NCBI GenBank assembly: GCA_037176705.1
Contig: CM073891.1
Location: forward strand, 49,292,571 to 49,356,570
Direction: 5' to 3'
DNA from: Molossus alvarezi
Taxonomy: Eukaryota > Chordata > Mammalia > Chiroptera > Molossidae
Length of the DNA: 64,000 nt
The notes under the pieces were generated by a model. That model saw only the letters and a program-made list of their open reading frames with translations. It was not told where the DNA came from and searched no databases. The position numbers and the translations under genes were made by a program. Of the stretch, positions 45,190 to 56,586 are shown one piece after another; position 1 is the stretch's first letter, and the number at the start of each line of letters is the position of its first letter.

Positions 45190-45426
45190 TTTTTATCCTC
45201 ACCTAAAGGTATTTTTCCATTTATCTTCAGATAGAGTGGGAGAGAGGGAGAGAGAGAGAGAAACCTTGACGTGAGAGGGACATGTTGACTCGTTGCCTCC
45301 TGCACGACCCTGCCCAGGGCCGGGGATGAACCACAACTGAGGTACGGGCTCTTGGCCGGAATCAAACCGGTGACTCTTTGGTCTGAGGGCCAATGCTCCA
45401 ACCACTGAGCCTAACTGGCCAAGGCT
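45190..45426 (-). mobile_element. Ves SINE (long-body type)
   Basis: Reverse-strand copy with head GAGCCTAACTGGCCAAGGCT. The TSD CCACATATAATTTTA is perfect (45107-45121 and 45427-45441) and encloses the (TTTA)n tail as well. Confidence 0.95.
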
Positions 45427-45484
45427 CCACATATAATTTTAAATAGATCACTAATTAGTAACTGTCTTTTAATAATAAGATGTT

Positions 45485-45745
45485 GCCTGGCCGGTTTGGT
45501 TCAGCGGTTAGAGCGTTGGCTTGAGGTCCAGAGAGATCTGGATTCGGTTCCCACTAAGGGCATGTACCTCAGTTGCAGTTTGTCCCCGGCCCTGGTTGGG
45601 TCGTGCCGGTGGCAGCCACTCGATGTGTCCCTTTCATGTCAATGTTTCTCTCTCTCTCTCCCTCTCTTCTCTCTCTCCCTTACACTCTAGCTGAACAAGA
45701 AATGAAAAAATGTCCTTGGGTGAGGATTAAAAAAATAATAATAAT
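45485..45745 (+). mobile_element. Ves SINE (long-body type)
   Basis: Full-length plus copy with head TGCCTGGCCGGTTTGGTTCA, B box GGATTCGGTTCC, tail CCTTGGGTGAGGATTAAA and an (AAT)n extension. Confidence 0.93.
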
Positions 45746-45749
45746 AAAA

Positions 45750-46200
45750 AAATATGTAATTGTCATAAAATAAAACTAAGGTAAAATGTCACAACTTTAA
45801 AAATTGCCACATGTTCATTAAAATACAAAAAAGGTGATAATCTTCATAAATTTTAGATCATGGGGAAGTGTTGGTAGTCAGACCTTTTCTTCCTTTTCTT
45901 GATTGTCTGTGAGGCTAAGGTTTGACAGCACAGCTATTCTGAACAGTTAGAGAGATGTGCCCCTAAATGTAGAACGGTGAATGGCATCATAACTTGGAAA
46001 TGCCTAAGGCTTTTTTATTTTTACCTACTGTCACAAGACAGGATGTCACTGTCCTATGTAAGCTTTCCTATTGAGAAGAGGTCATCAGATTATACAACAT
46101 GAAGATCTTCGGCTGATCTTAGATCAGAAGCTGAGTTAAAAAAATAAATGCCCTCTTAACAAAACCACCTCTTCAGGGTTTGAATGCCAAGGTTCCCATA
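45750..46200. other. unassigned sequence
   Basis: No recognised feature. Confidence 0.5.
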
Positions 46201-46205
46201 CAATA

Positions 46206-46265
46206 TAGGTACACGTACACAGTGCACACATGCACACACATAGACACACATGCACACACACGTGT
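46206..46265 (+). repeat. (CA)n-rich microsatellite
   Basis: CACACATGCACACACATAGA-type run, imperfect. Confidence 0.9.
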
Positions 46266-46504
46266 ATTTAGGAAACTTCCAAATAAGAAGGCAAGCCCTA
46301 AATGGCCAAAGGAAACCATTCTAATTTACAGCAATACAATATTATTTTAATAATAGAGTTCTAAAACAATAATGAACTAAGCCAAGTATGGGCTAAGTGT
46401 ATATCAGGAATTAGTCACAACAAAATGTACAGAAATAGAGCATAATTGATGGATCTAAAATTTATAGCAAACAAACCAATTTTCTACTTACAAAAATTGA
46501 TAAT

Positions 46505-46749
46505 GAGCCCTGGCTGGTTTTCTCAGTGGTTAGAGCGCCAGACTGTGGTCCAGAGAGGCCCGGGTTCGGTTCCTGCTAAGGGCATGTACCTCAGTTGCAG
46601 TTTGTCCCTGGCCCTGGTTGGGTTGTGTGGGAGGCAGCTCCTCAATGTGTCTCTTTCACGTCGATGTTTCTCTCTCTCTCTCTTGCTCTCTCTCCCTCCC
46701 ACTCTATCTGAACAAAAAATGGAAAAATGTCCTTGGATGAGGATAAAAA
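46505..46749 (+). mobile_element. Ves SINE (long-body type)
   Basis: Head AGCCCTGGCTGGTTTTCTCA, B box GGGTTCGGTTCC, tail CCTTGGATGAGGATAAAA. The TSD is AATTGATWAT (46495-46504; 46752-46761). Confidence 0.94.
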
Positions 46750-46761
46750 ATAATTGATTAT

Positions 46762-48587
46762 TAAATGTATTTTATTTTCTATCCATTGTGATGCTCATTA
46801 GTTATATTTTATTATATTTATTACACTATACAGTATGGTTATATTACTGATCACAGGAATCACAGGAATCATTTCTATTGCTTTTGTGTTCCTCAGGAGT
46901 TTAACTTTAGCTCTATATCCTAGTACCGAGTATATGTTTGTTGAGTGAAATACATACATAATTTTTCATCAAGCTATATATTAGCAAAAAAACTAAACAA
47001 GTATATTGCCCTGACAAAGAAGAAAAGTGGTGCATCATTTGTTTTAGTAACCAGAGGAGTTTCATATAACTAGTCTGACAACTTAAGGAAATAGAGACAT
47101 TTAGATAGCCACAGGTTAGAATGATTACTTCTAAATAAATATCATAGCTGGAAACAACTCTTTTAAAAATAGATAATAATATCTGTTCTATTTGTTGATA
47201 TTCATATTAAATATATTGTAGCAATAAAACTTGCCAAACCTGCAGCAGCACCAAACTATGCTGGTAATAAATTTTTCATAGATATTTGTAGAGTGAGCAT
47301 GGACCATTACACCTTCGAGGACTGTTCACTGAGATGACTCACTGTGATACCTTGAGAGATGGAAAAACAAACGACCCAGAGAGGTACAATAACCTCTGAT
47401 CTTACACTAGAGACACTGAAAATACAAAGAATATTATTAGGGCTTTTTACTATATATATTTTACATTTCTCTCGACAAATTTCTCCTATAAACTAATTTC
47501 TTCAAAAAACTTATATAGTGGTATTTGTGTGATATTTATTTTCATAACTATTCTTCACTATAAAATATTTTGGACTTCACCGTGGTTTGACTATTTCAGA
47601 TTCCTTTAACTTGTGGCTTGAATGAGCAAGATGATGTCTGGGTTGTTCACCTCTGGATCCCCATTGATTGGGGTGGTGGCCAGGACGTTACAGGTACTTA
47701 ACCAATAGTTATGAATTCCTAATGTTAGCCTCAGTCACTGATTTTAACTTTCAAGAATACTATTCTCAATATCAGTACTATCTTCTGTGTAATGAATTCT
47801 ATCTATATGCTGTTTATTAGATTGGGGCCTAATTCCATGAAGGCAGCCCATGTGTTGTGTGGCATGCTTTCTCCAAGTCTCCTTCCTCTCTGATTCAACT
47901 AGCCTTAGATGTTAAATCCTCATAAAAGATAGGAAAAAAAGTTAAGTAAATAAAACATTACCTTTAAAGTAACTCATGTTTACTTTTTTCTTGGTTAACT
48001 AATACTTTAATAAAAAGGAGATTAAATCTTCTTTTAACTATATTACCATTTTATTTTATTGCCAGGATTGTTTAAAGACTATCTAAAATTTATTATTATT
48101 CAAATGTGTTTATAAGAAAATGCCACATTCGAATCTATCATCATTGGTGCCGATAAGGATTTGGTAAAGCTAATGTGGCACTGTCTCATGTTCTGACAGG
48201 AACATCACCCCTGCCCTGGAGATACTTCAATGTACCCTGAAAAACGTCTGTTTGGTGTTTCTATGTTATCATCCAAAATACCAAGTTCAGTGTTTATAGT
48301 TATCAGTACTGTTAAAATAACCAACAAGGCTAATTAGCTCAACTGGAAAATTGAGGGAGAGAGAGAAAATCCAGAAAGGTTGATACCATCCCTTGGGAAC
48401 TGAATTTTGGCATCAATACACTTCAGAGTTGTAGTTCAAAATGTATTTTACATTTGCCAGGCCATACCTGTAAATTACTTACATGGTACATTTTCTGTTG
48501 GTAAAGTCTTGCTAGGCTTGCACCACAAGCCCTTTTTGTAGGATTCCTGTCTTAGCAATTAGCATAGAGTTATACCTAATGTCAAAT
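46762..48587. other. mostly unassigned; possible L2 pieces
   Basis: 47625-47715 (GATGATGTCTGGGTTGTTCA; GGTACTTAACCAATAGTTAT) and 47815-47860 (ATTCCATGAAGGCAGCCCAT) vaguely resemble L2 3' UTR text. The rest is unassigned. Confidence 0.35.
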
Positions 48588-48603
48588 CAACAACCTGCAA
48601 TAT

Positions 48604-48830
48604 ATATATATATTTTTTAATCCTCACTTGAGGATATTTTTCCATTTATCTTCAGATTGGGGTGGGGGGAAACATCCATGTGAGAGAGACACATAATTGG
48701 TGCCTCCCACACAACCCCGGCCAGGGCCAGGGACTGAACTGCATCTGAGGTATGTGCCCTTGACTGGAATAGGACCTGTGACTCTGGTCCGAGGGCTGAC
48801 GTTCTAACCACTGAACCAAACTGGCCAGGC
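48604..48830 (-). mobile_element. Ves SINE (long-body type), GA tract lost
   Basis: Reverse-strand copy with only a short G-rich stretch where the GA-rich body normally is. The TSD is CAACARCCTGCAATAT (48588-48603 and 48831-48846). Confidence 0.93.
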
Positions 48831-48861
48831 CAACAGCCTGCAATATTTAAAGAACAACTTT

Positions 48862-49144
48862 ATTTATTTTCTTATTTTAATCCTCACCAAATGAGATATA
48901 TATAAATCTATATATATATATATATTCTATATATATATTTTACATTTATCATCAGATAGGGTGGGAAGGAGAGAGAGAAAAACATTGAAGTGAGAGGGAC
49001 ACTTCGACTGGTTGCCTCCCACACGACCTCGGCCAGAGCCAGGGACGAACTGCAACTGAGGTATGTGCCCTTGACTGGAATCAAACCTGCGACTCATTGG
49101 TCCATAGGCCAATGCTCTAACTGCTGAGCAAAACTGGCCAGGGC
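48862..49144 (-). mobile_element. Ves SINE (long-body type) with internal (TA)n
   Basis: Reverse-strand copy. A (TA)n tract (about 48895-48940) sits inside the 3' part. The TSD is TAAAGAACWACTTTA (48847-48861 and 49145-49159), so it inserted only 16 bp from the previous Ves. Confidence 0.93.
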
Positions 49145-49192
49145 TAAAGAACTACTTTAAAAGATGAGCAATCTCAAATAAGAAAATTGGTA

Positions 49193-49436
49193 TAAAGTAG
49201 TAAGATAGTGAACTCTGATATTGAGGTCCCTGGGTTTAAAGATGCCTTAATCAAGCATTATCTTGCAAGATGCATTAGCTAACAGCCTACCATCTCTGTT
49301 TTCTCATCTGTAAAAAGGAGATAATAATTATAACTAAATCTAAGGACTATTGTGAGGAGTAAATGAGTAAATAGATGTGAAGGTATCAGCATGGTACATA
49401 CTAATATTAACAGCTCTATGAATAGTTGTTATTTTG
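49193..49436 (+). mobile_element. MIR SINE
   Basis: Blocks in order: GATAGTGAACTCTGATATTG, TGTTTTCTCATCTGTAAAAA, GGAGATAATAATTATAACTA, GACTATTGTGAGGAGTAAAT. Near full length. Confidence 0.8.
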
Positions 49437-49585
49437 ATGATTCATATGTTAATTCTTGATGATTTTGACGCACGAAATACATTCACAGATGATCTTTTCA
49501 ACATTCCGACCTCTCAGTTTTCTGAAATTTTTTTTCCAAAAATCTTGTCCTCCAACCTACTTCAGACACACATTCTCATAGTGAT

Positions 49586-49798
49586 ACTGCAGTATCCAAT
49601 ATGGTAGACACATATGGCTATTTATATTTAATTTACATTTATTAAAATTAAATACAATTGAAATTATCTATCATTATTACCAACCACATTTCAAGTGCTC
49701 AATAGCCACATGTGGCCAGTGGCCATTGTATTGTACAACCGGATATAAACCATTTATATCATCACTGAAAATTTCATTAGATTGTACAGCCGTAGAAC
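49586..49798 (-). mobile_element. MER58/MER3-like hAT nonautonomous element
   Basis: Reverse copy: GTATCCAATATGGTAGACAC, TTTCAAGTGCTCAATAGCCA, CATGTGGCCAGTGGCCATTG. The internal near-palindrome around AGCCACATGTGG is typical. Group assigned from memory. Confidence 0.65.
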
Positions 49799-49938
49799 TT
49801 GCATTCAATAACTTTAATCCACCCAACCTCAGTTTCATGCATTCTAATCTTTTATCAACACCTCCTATCTTTCCAGATCATTCTTTGTTTTAGTATGACT
49901 TCAACAATATTTTAACCCAATTCGTTACTCTAATTTAT

Positions 49939-50450
49939 CAGTTCTCAAAATTTTTGATTTCAGGAACACTTTACACTTTTACAAATTATGAGGATGCCAT
50001 AAATCTTTTATTTATGTATGTGATATCTAGTGTTTTTATTGTATTATAAGGTAAAAGTTAAAAATAAAAAATAATTTAGTTTATTTAAAATAACGATAAC
50101 AGACTCATCATATGTAAATATAAATACATATTCTAGCATACATTTCCACATTTGAGAAATTACTGCACTTCCCAGGCAAAAATAAATTTAGAGAAAAATA
50201 GCACTGTTTTACATTAAGAAAATTTTAAAAATATCTAGCTAAAAGAAGGTAGATTCTCATATCTGTTTACATATTAAATCTGTTCATGTATCAAATCATG
50301 AACTTCTATAAAACTCCATTGTAGATGTATGAGGGAATTAGAGAGAATAAAGCAAGTAACATCTTAGTAGTATTATGGAAATAGTTTGGACTCCCTGAAA
50401 GTTTCCTAAAGAACCCCCAGGGATGCCCAGGCACACACTGAGAAACATTG
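49939..50450 (+). mobile_element. hAT-Charlie-type nonautonomous element
   Basis: Terminal inverted repeats CAGTTCTCAAAATTTTTG and (reversed right end) CAATGTTTCTCAGTGTGTG. The interior follows a known Charlie-derived family (CACTGTTTTACATTAAGAAA; AGATTCTCATATCTGTTTAC). No transposase frame. Confidence 0.75.
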
Positions 50451-50458
50451 TTCTAGAT

Positions 50459-51422
50459 GCTACCATCTTTTCATTGTCCCTAACTCCATGAGGTCCTTTG
50501 TCCCCTTTACCAGCATAAGTACTCTATTGTATATAAAATTAATTTTCTTATCTATATTTCTTTATCATACTAGTTTGGAAAAGCCACAACCATGGTCTAT
50601 TCCGTCCCAGTCCCAAGCTGGGAAAAACTCATACAATCATGTGAACTTGGCCCACTGTGTGCCCTTAAACCATAAAAGAACTCTCAGTATTGCCAGGCAA
50701 TAATACCATGCATCACAATGTCTACCTTCCACTTTTTTCTTTAACCCTTTTCCCCAAAATGCCTTCTCTCATGCTCACTCTCAATCAATAACTTCCTACC
50801 TCACTGAGGAAAGCAAGCATTCAGAAGAGAACTTCCACAGAGTTCTGTCACATTAAGAGCCTCCTCCAGCAATTATTTGTGTATAATCTTTGTTACTATA
50901 TCCACTACTGGAGAAGAATAAGCCTATCAGATTGCTCCAGGAGCTCGCAGATCTTCCCCTCCCCTCTAAGCAAGGACCTCTCTCCAGTGAGTTTTGTGCT
51001 TTCCCTTTATGTCACCAATACGTCCTCCCAATTGGATCATTCCCATCACCATTTTTTTCCTGATTGAAAAATTCCTTTTCTTCCCATTTACCCTACTATG
51101 CCATTTGTAGCAAAAATCTTACAAAAGTCAAATAAACCCTGTTTCCAAACTCCCCCTCAAATTTATTCTTAAACATACAGCTAATCAAGTTTTCACACCC
51201 CCCCCCCCACTTTCCTCAGAAACTACTTCTGTGAATTACAGCTAGGTTGCTAAATCCAATGGTTAATTTCCAGTTCTCCTCATAGCTGATGTATCAAGGT
51301 ATTTGCTACAATAGATTATCCCCTCCACTCCCTGTGCATGCCTTTGATACACATCCTTTCTTGGTTTTCAGGACACCCCTCTCCTACACTCTACCTCAGC
51401 TTCTACCTGACCTTAATTTGGG
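50459..51422. other. unassigned, pyrimidine-rich
   Basis: No recognised repeat or exon. The frames at 50488-50703 and 50879-51067 have no recognisable product. Confidence 0.4.
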
Positions 51423-51430
51423 GGTGTCAT

Positions 51431-51631
51431 GTTGAAGGGGTGGGAAATCTTTTTTCTACCAATGGCTATTTGGATATTTATAACATCATCCGAGGACTAT
51501 ACAGATTTATCAACTTAAAAATTAGGCTGCTGTATTTGGTCAGGCTAATTTGGTGAGATGTGTGGTGTTAGCTGGCACTGATTTTGCAGGCCTTATACAG
51601 CCCTCGGGCCAGGCATTCCCCGCCCTGACTG
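51431..51631 (+). mobile_element. short hAT-like DNA transposon (MITE)
   Basis: About 200 bp with ends GTTGAAGGGGTGGGAAATC and (reversed) CAGTCAGGGCGGGGAATGCC. The interior has GGCTATTTGGATATTTATAA, AACTTAAAAATTAGGCTGC and CAGGCCTTATACAGCCC. Candidate 8-bp TSD GGTGTCAT / GGTCTCAG (6 of 8 match). No coding capacity. Confidence 0.65.
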
Positions 51632-51639
51632 GGTCTCAG

Positions 51640-52009
51640 TGTTTTATCCCCTCTTCTCTGTCTAAGCCAGCTGTACTGGTGATCTCCCCTCCCCCCCAGG
51701 TTTTACTATTATCGATATGATGCTAATTTTCAAATTAAAGTCTTCATTCCAAACCTCTCTCTTGAACACTAGACTTGGCTAGCCAAATGCACCTTGATAT
51801 CTTCACTTTGAGGTCTGACAGACATTTTACATTAGCATGTTCCAAATGCAATTACTGATCCCTATCCACACATTCACACCTCAGCAGTTAGCAAATCCAC
51901 CTGGAGCAGTGCTCATGACAAAGGCCTTAGAATTCTCACTGATGGCTTCCCGTCTCTTCATCCCTCACCCACTTCATCACAAAGTTCTGTTAGCTCTGCT
52001 ACAATGTGT
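51640..52009 (+). mobile_element. L2 LINE fragment, probable
   Basis: Old repeat text: GACTTGGCTAGCCAAATGCA, CATTAGCATGTTCCAAATGC, CACAAAGTTCTGTTAGCTCT, resembling the L2 region upstream of that seen at 17443. The 5' boundary is unclear. Confidence 0.5.
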
Positions 52010-52118
52010 CTAGTGAGACTGAAGAATTCTATTTTAAGTATTATTTGATTTTAATTAAGTTAAATTAATAGTCACCTTTGGCTACTGTCTACTGTACTGG
52101 ATAACACAGATATAGACT
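52010..52118 (+). mobile_element. MER58/MER3-like hAT fragment
   Basis: 3' half only: GTCTAGTGAGACTGAAGAAT, TTGATTTTAATTAAGTTAAA, GTACTGGATAACACAGATAT. Opposite orientation to the copy at 49586. Confidence 0.6.
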
Positions 52119-52404
52119 AACCACTAAAATAATAAAGACTATAACACTGGGGAAAATAAATTGATAATAATAGTAAATAAACATAAAAGAAGATAGGAAA
52201 GAAGAAAAAATATAAATCAGTGAAGACAGAGAAGGCATACAGGATCCTTGAGAGCTAGGTTTACTTACATATTGTCAGGATCTAAAACAGTGCTTGGTAT
52301 AGAGTGAATACTCAGGATATAGTGAGTGGATGTTACTAGTAATGGTTTTACATTTAGGCCACCAATTAGTAAACCAAAACACAGATTAAGATTTTGCATG
52401 TTTT

Positions 52405-52518
52405 CTCCTCCCTCCCTCCCTCCCTCCCTCCCTCCCTCCCTCCCTCCCTTCCTTCCTTCCTTCCTTCCTTCCTTCCCTCCCTCCCTCCCTCCCTCCTTCC
52501 CTCCTTTCCTTCCTTCCA
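52405..52518. repeat. (CCCT)n/(CCTT)n pyrimidine microsatellite
   Basis: (CTCC)n, then (TTCC)n, then (CTCC)n and (TTCC)n again. The 84- to 96-codon Gly/Glu/Lys- or Pro/Ser-rich frames through it are repeat translations. Confidence 0.97.
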
Positions 52519-53204
52519 TTTCTAATATTTCCAGCTTTCGACAATTAATGTTTTATGTCACAACTGAGAACAATACCATCATCTTTCATCATTGTTCACA
52601 GAAATGTTATTCTTAGGAGGCTTAAAGTCCCATATTAAGTATTTTCTTAACACACTGCACTTTGCATGGAAATTAAAATGTTGCTTATGCCATAATAATT
52701 TTTGCTGCTGACTTTGGGGGCTGAAGTCATAAAATGATGTTCTAGGGGGAGACCAAGTTTCTTTGTATATTATTTAGATGATTTTAAATTCTGGATAGAT
52801 TGTAGATAAATATATTTTCTCCAACAAACATATTGCTATTAGTCAAATTTATACTTCCTATCACTTTGCCAATATATTTATTTCTACTACTTATAAGGAT
52901 CTGTTTCCTGAAGTTTACCGTAGGTTGAACATAGCAAATTTTACTTTATTTTAAGAGCATCATGCCAAGATAAAAGCCATATGTCAAAAAGTACCTGTTT
53001 TTCCTTTAAAACTTTAAGTTGCTGACAACCTAAAAGGACAGAATAATAAATATCTATAGAAGATTCTGGTATTTTATTCATTGATAAAATTAACTCAGGA
53101 AAACAGTTTTTTTTTCTTTTTTTTGTGTGTGGCAGCATTATGACTGATTTATATAGATATATTTACAAATGTGGCAAAATATAAGTTCTTCAATAAAGGT
53201 CTTT
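52519..53204. other. unassigned sequence
   Basis: No recognised feature. Confidence 0.5.
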
Positions 53205-53218
53205 AAAGATCCATTCTA

Positions 53219-53458
53219 GCCCAGCTGGTGTGGCTCAGTGGTTGAGCGTCAACCCATGCAGCAAGAGATTGCCGGTTCGATTCCCAGTCAGGGTACATGC
53301 CTGGGTTGTGGGTATGATCCCCGGTAGGAGGCATGCAGAAGGAGGCCAGTCGATGTTCTCTCTCATTGATATTTCTCGCTCTCCTTCTCCCTTCCTCTCT
53401 CTAAAATCAATCAAGAAAAAAAAAAATTAAAAATATCCTGCCTCCCGAGATTAAAAAA
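53219..53458 (+). mobile_element. Ves SINE, short body with extra long-type tail
   Basis: Head AGCCCAGCTGGTGTGGCTCA, B box CCGGTTCGATTCCC, first tail CTCTCTAAAATCAATCAAG and an A run, then a second block ATATCCTGCCTCCCGAGATT and another A run. The TSD AAAGATCCATTCTA is perfect (53205-53218 and 53459-53472). Confidence 0.94.
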
Positions 53459-53710
53459 AAAGATCCATTCTATAGGGTAATGCAATTTATTTATTACAGT
53501 GTAGTTTTCTTCTTTATTACTCTAAATAAATTTAGTTTTCCCTGTATAAATTTGAATGCTTAAAATTCAGTATTGTTTTGAGAAAAGCTTATAATTAATA
53601 TGTTTAAAATTCAGCAAATTCTTGGGAAAATGCAATCTATATATTTTTTTAGTTTTACTTTTAGTCAGGTCTGCCCTCTTGGTACTCTTGAAAAGTGAGG
53701 ATTCTGCTTT

Positions 53711-53739
53711 TTCTTTTTCTTTCTTTAAAAATTGATTTT

Positions 53740-53774
<35 letters not shown>

Positions 53775-53939
53775 CACACACACACATCCATGTGAGAAAG
53801 AAATATTGATCGACTGCCTCCCACAAGCTCCCTGACTGGGATTGAAGCTGCTACTTGGGCATGTGCCTGGACCGGGAATTGAACCTGCCATGTTTTGATG
53901 TATGGAGCAATGCCAGCCAACTGAGCCACACTTGCCAGG
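53711..53939 (-). mobile_element. Ves SINE (short-body type) with GA/CA expansion
   Basis: Reverse-strand copy. The (GA)n(CA)n run lies at about 53738-53786. The TSD is GTRAGGATTCTGCTTT (53695-53710 and 53940-53955). Confidence 0.94.
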
Positions 53940-53955
53940 GTAAGGATTCTGCTTT

Positions 53956-55700
53956 CTACATTAATGTTTTATTTTTTACATATACATATCTTAGTATCTC
54001 TCTCTCTCCTACAAATTTCACTTTCTAAAGATAACAAAATCAATCCACAGTATGTACTTTAACCATATTCAGTATCATATCTATAATAATGGAAACAAAA
54101 TTTGGATTGTTTTCTTTTGCAAAATAAATAGAAACCACTTTTCTTTGCATAATAAAATTTAAAGTCTCTTAAAAGTCTCAACATGAACCATATCTTCTGG
54201 GATATAAATTGTCCATAATAAAATAAAGTTAACTTACATTGAGACCAAACCATGTTTTACTTTATAACACACTTAACTCATCGCTCCTATGAGAGAGATA
54301 GCCATCTATTCTTTCTTCTTGTTTCTTTGTGACTTTTTAAGGATCATTTTTAAAGTTTTAATGTATGTAGGCTCATAGGAGAATTTCACCTTTTCAACCC
54401 CATCAAATTTAATTTTTAACTTTTGATGTTATAGTAAATAACCATTACATTTCTAGAAAAACAAGGTTAACAAAAATAAGATTCTTCAATCATAATCCGT
54501 AAGAGTTCCTAGACTTAAAGTTAATGTGCAATGATGTTGCTAGGCTGACATAAACATTTATGAAGCTGAGTCTTTTCTTGCTTGGAGTATAATCTATGCA
54601 GGTTGAACTCTGCTCACACCTACATGGTCATCTACTCTTTCTTAGGAAATGAAGTCACTGTGGCCTTGTTTGCATTTATTTGCATATGTTTTAAAAAATA
54701 ACTTGTAGACTTGAATATAATTTTATTGTTTATAGAAACAATGGTAGACATTGATATAATTCTAAATGTTTTTATTCCATGTTTATAAATATACATAGAA
54801 ATTTACCAAAAATCCCTATAAATGTGATAAAATATTAGGATCCCATAACAGTGAGTTAAGAAAACTTAGAAGCAAATCACATGCTCTCTTTTAACCAAAA
54901 ATAGATAAAAACTAATGAGAATAAGGCTGAAAGTGTTGGTTAGAGCACATATGGAATTTCACATTTAGTTTTGGATGCTACTTTTAAAGCTGCACCTTTA
55001 AGCTAGAATGCGTTAGAAGGCAGGGGCAAGGAAAATGAGATGACTCCAAATCAAATTGGTTTATATGTTCATTTATTTCTCTACCTTCCCTGTATGTCAT
55101 CCCACAACTGTTTTGAGGTAGCTTATTTAAATGTATGTCAGAGGTGGAAATTCAAATGGAATGAAGTGTCAAGAACAAGAGGAAAATTAAAACGTGTAAT
55201 GATTCTATAGAAATGCAAGTTTAAATGACTGCGTAGGGCGTTGTGAATACATGACTACATAGTCTTTAGAGTTCTAGAGTTTCCTGGCATCCACTTCGAA
55301 AATATGGTATCAATCTGACTCACATTGTCCCAGTAGAAAAAAAATGCATGCATATTACTCAGGCTTCTCCTGGCATCAGGCCTGAGAGAAATGACTCACA
55401 TGGCTTTTTATATTGGGAACACTGAGTAATGTAGAAAACAACGTCCTCAACAACATCTCCCCAATAAATAAGATAACAGATTCCATATGTCGCGTATGGT
55501 GTCCCACAGAATAAACCCACGACAAAACACAGTGAAAAGCATTCCTCCAAGGAGCCAGCCATGGTATAGAAATGTGGAATTTTCTGCACTTGAACTTGAT
55601 TAAGAGATAAAACCCAACTCTCACACATGATTTGAGATCAAGCCAGTGGGCACGAAGAAGTCATTTGGTGCTGGGGGTAGTGGGGCAGTTGAGGTGGCAA
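53956..55700. other. unassigned sequence; minus frames at 55359-55628
   Basis: No recognised repeat. Two overlapping minus frames share 55359-55628. The 89-codon one has an in-frame second Met in good context (ACCATGG) and hydrophobic stretches (CFSLCFVVGLFC). I recognise no family, and the simplest reading is chance. Confidence 0.3.
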
Positions 55701-55704
55701 GAGC

Positions 55705-55880
55705 AGGGCAACAGAGTGCTTTACTGGACGGGGCTGGCTGGAGATCTGGATTTGATTTTGTCTATGCCACTTACTAACAGAGCAACTTGGGCAAATCATG
55801 GACACTCTCTGCACTTGTTGGCTTCTTCTTGAAATTAGGATGCTGATCATAATGTTTCTACTGCATATGTAAATGTTGTT
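55705..55880 (+). mobile_element. MIR SINE
   Basis: GGAGATCTGGATTTGATTTT, TGCCACTTACTAACAGAGCA and ACTTGGGCAAATCATGGACA match the MIR core. Confidence 0.75.
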
Positions 55881-56218
55881 GCATGACCCCCGGTTACAGG
55901 CTGATTTCCTGGTCTATAGCTTAAACAGTGTATACCCACATGCTCACGGATGAGAAGGGAGGGCAGCTCAACCTATTCTAATGGCATTCTCCACACTTCT
56001 AGTCAGGTGGCTTTTGTATAAAAGCTTTAAGTATTTTTTATAACTCACAATTCCTATGCAGTTGCAAGAATGTCCCCTAATTGGGACTTCTCTAAAATAA
56101 AATGTTGTAAAAGAGTAAATTAGGGTAAAGTAGGAGAGGTACATTTTCTCTCTATATGTGAAGAATACATCCCCTATAATTCAAAGGAAATGTAAACATC
56201 ATTTACAGCTCTTTCTCA
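55881..56218. other. unassigned sequence
   Basis: No recognised feature. Confidence 0.5.
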
Positions 56219-56464
56219 CACCCTGGCCGGTTTGGCTCAGAGGTTAGAGCACTGGCCTGTGGACCAGAGAGTCCCCGGATTCAGTTCCCGCTAAGGGCAC
56301 GTACCGCCATTGCAGTTTGTCCCTGGCCCTGGTAGGGGTCGTGTGGGTGGCAACCACTCGATGTGTCTCTCTCATACCGATGCTTCTCTCTCTCTCTTCC
56401 TTTCTTCTTGTGGTTCTATCTGAAAATAAATGCCAAAGTATCCTCAGGTGAAGATAAAAAAAAA
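56219..56464 (+). mobile_element. Ves SINE (long-body type)
   Basis: Head ACACCCTGGCCGGTTTGGCT, B-box-like GGATTCAGTTCCCG, tail ATCCTCAGGTGAAGATAAAA. No clear TSD is seen. Microsatellites follow. Confidence 0.92.
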
Positions 56465-56481
56465 GATTTATTATGTGAGAG

Positions 56482-56545
56482 ATACACACACACACACACA
56501 CACACACACCCCTTTGGGGGAAAAATATATATATATATATATATA

Positions 56546-56583
<38 letters not shown>
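56482..56583. repeat. (CA)n and (TA)n compound microsatellite
   Basis: (AC)13 to about 56510, a short unique spacer, then (TA)n with TTTATTTA in the middle. The (TA)n halves flank a small dyad. Confidence 0.96.

Positions 56584-56586
<3 letters not shown>

Noticed and set aside
52265..52616. Gly/Glu/Lys-rich and Pro/Ser-rich frames
   Set aside because: Direct translations of the (CCCT/CCTT)n microsatellite.
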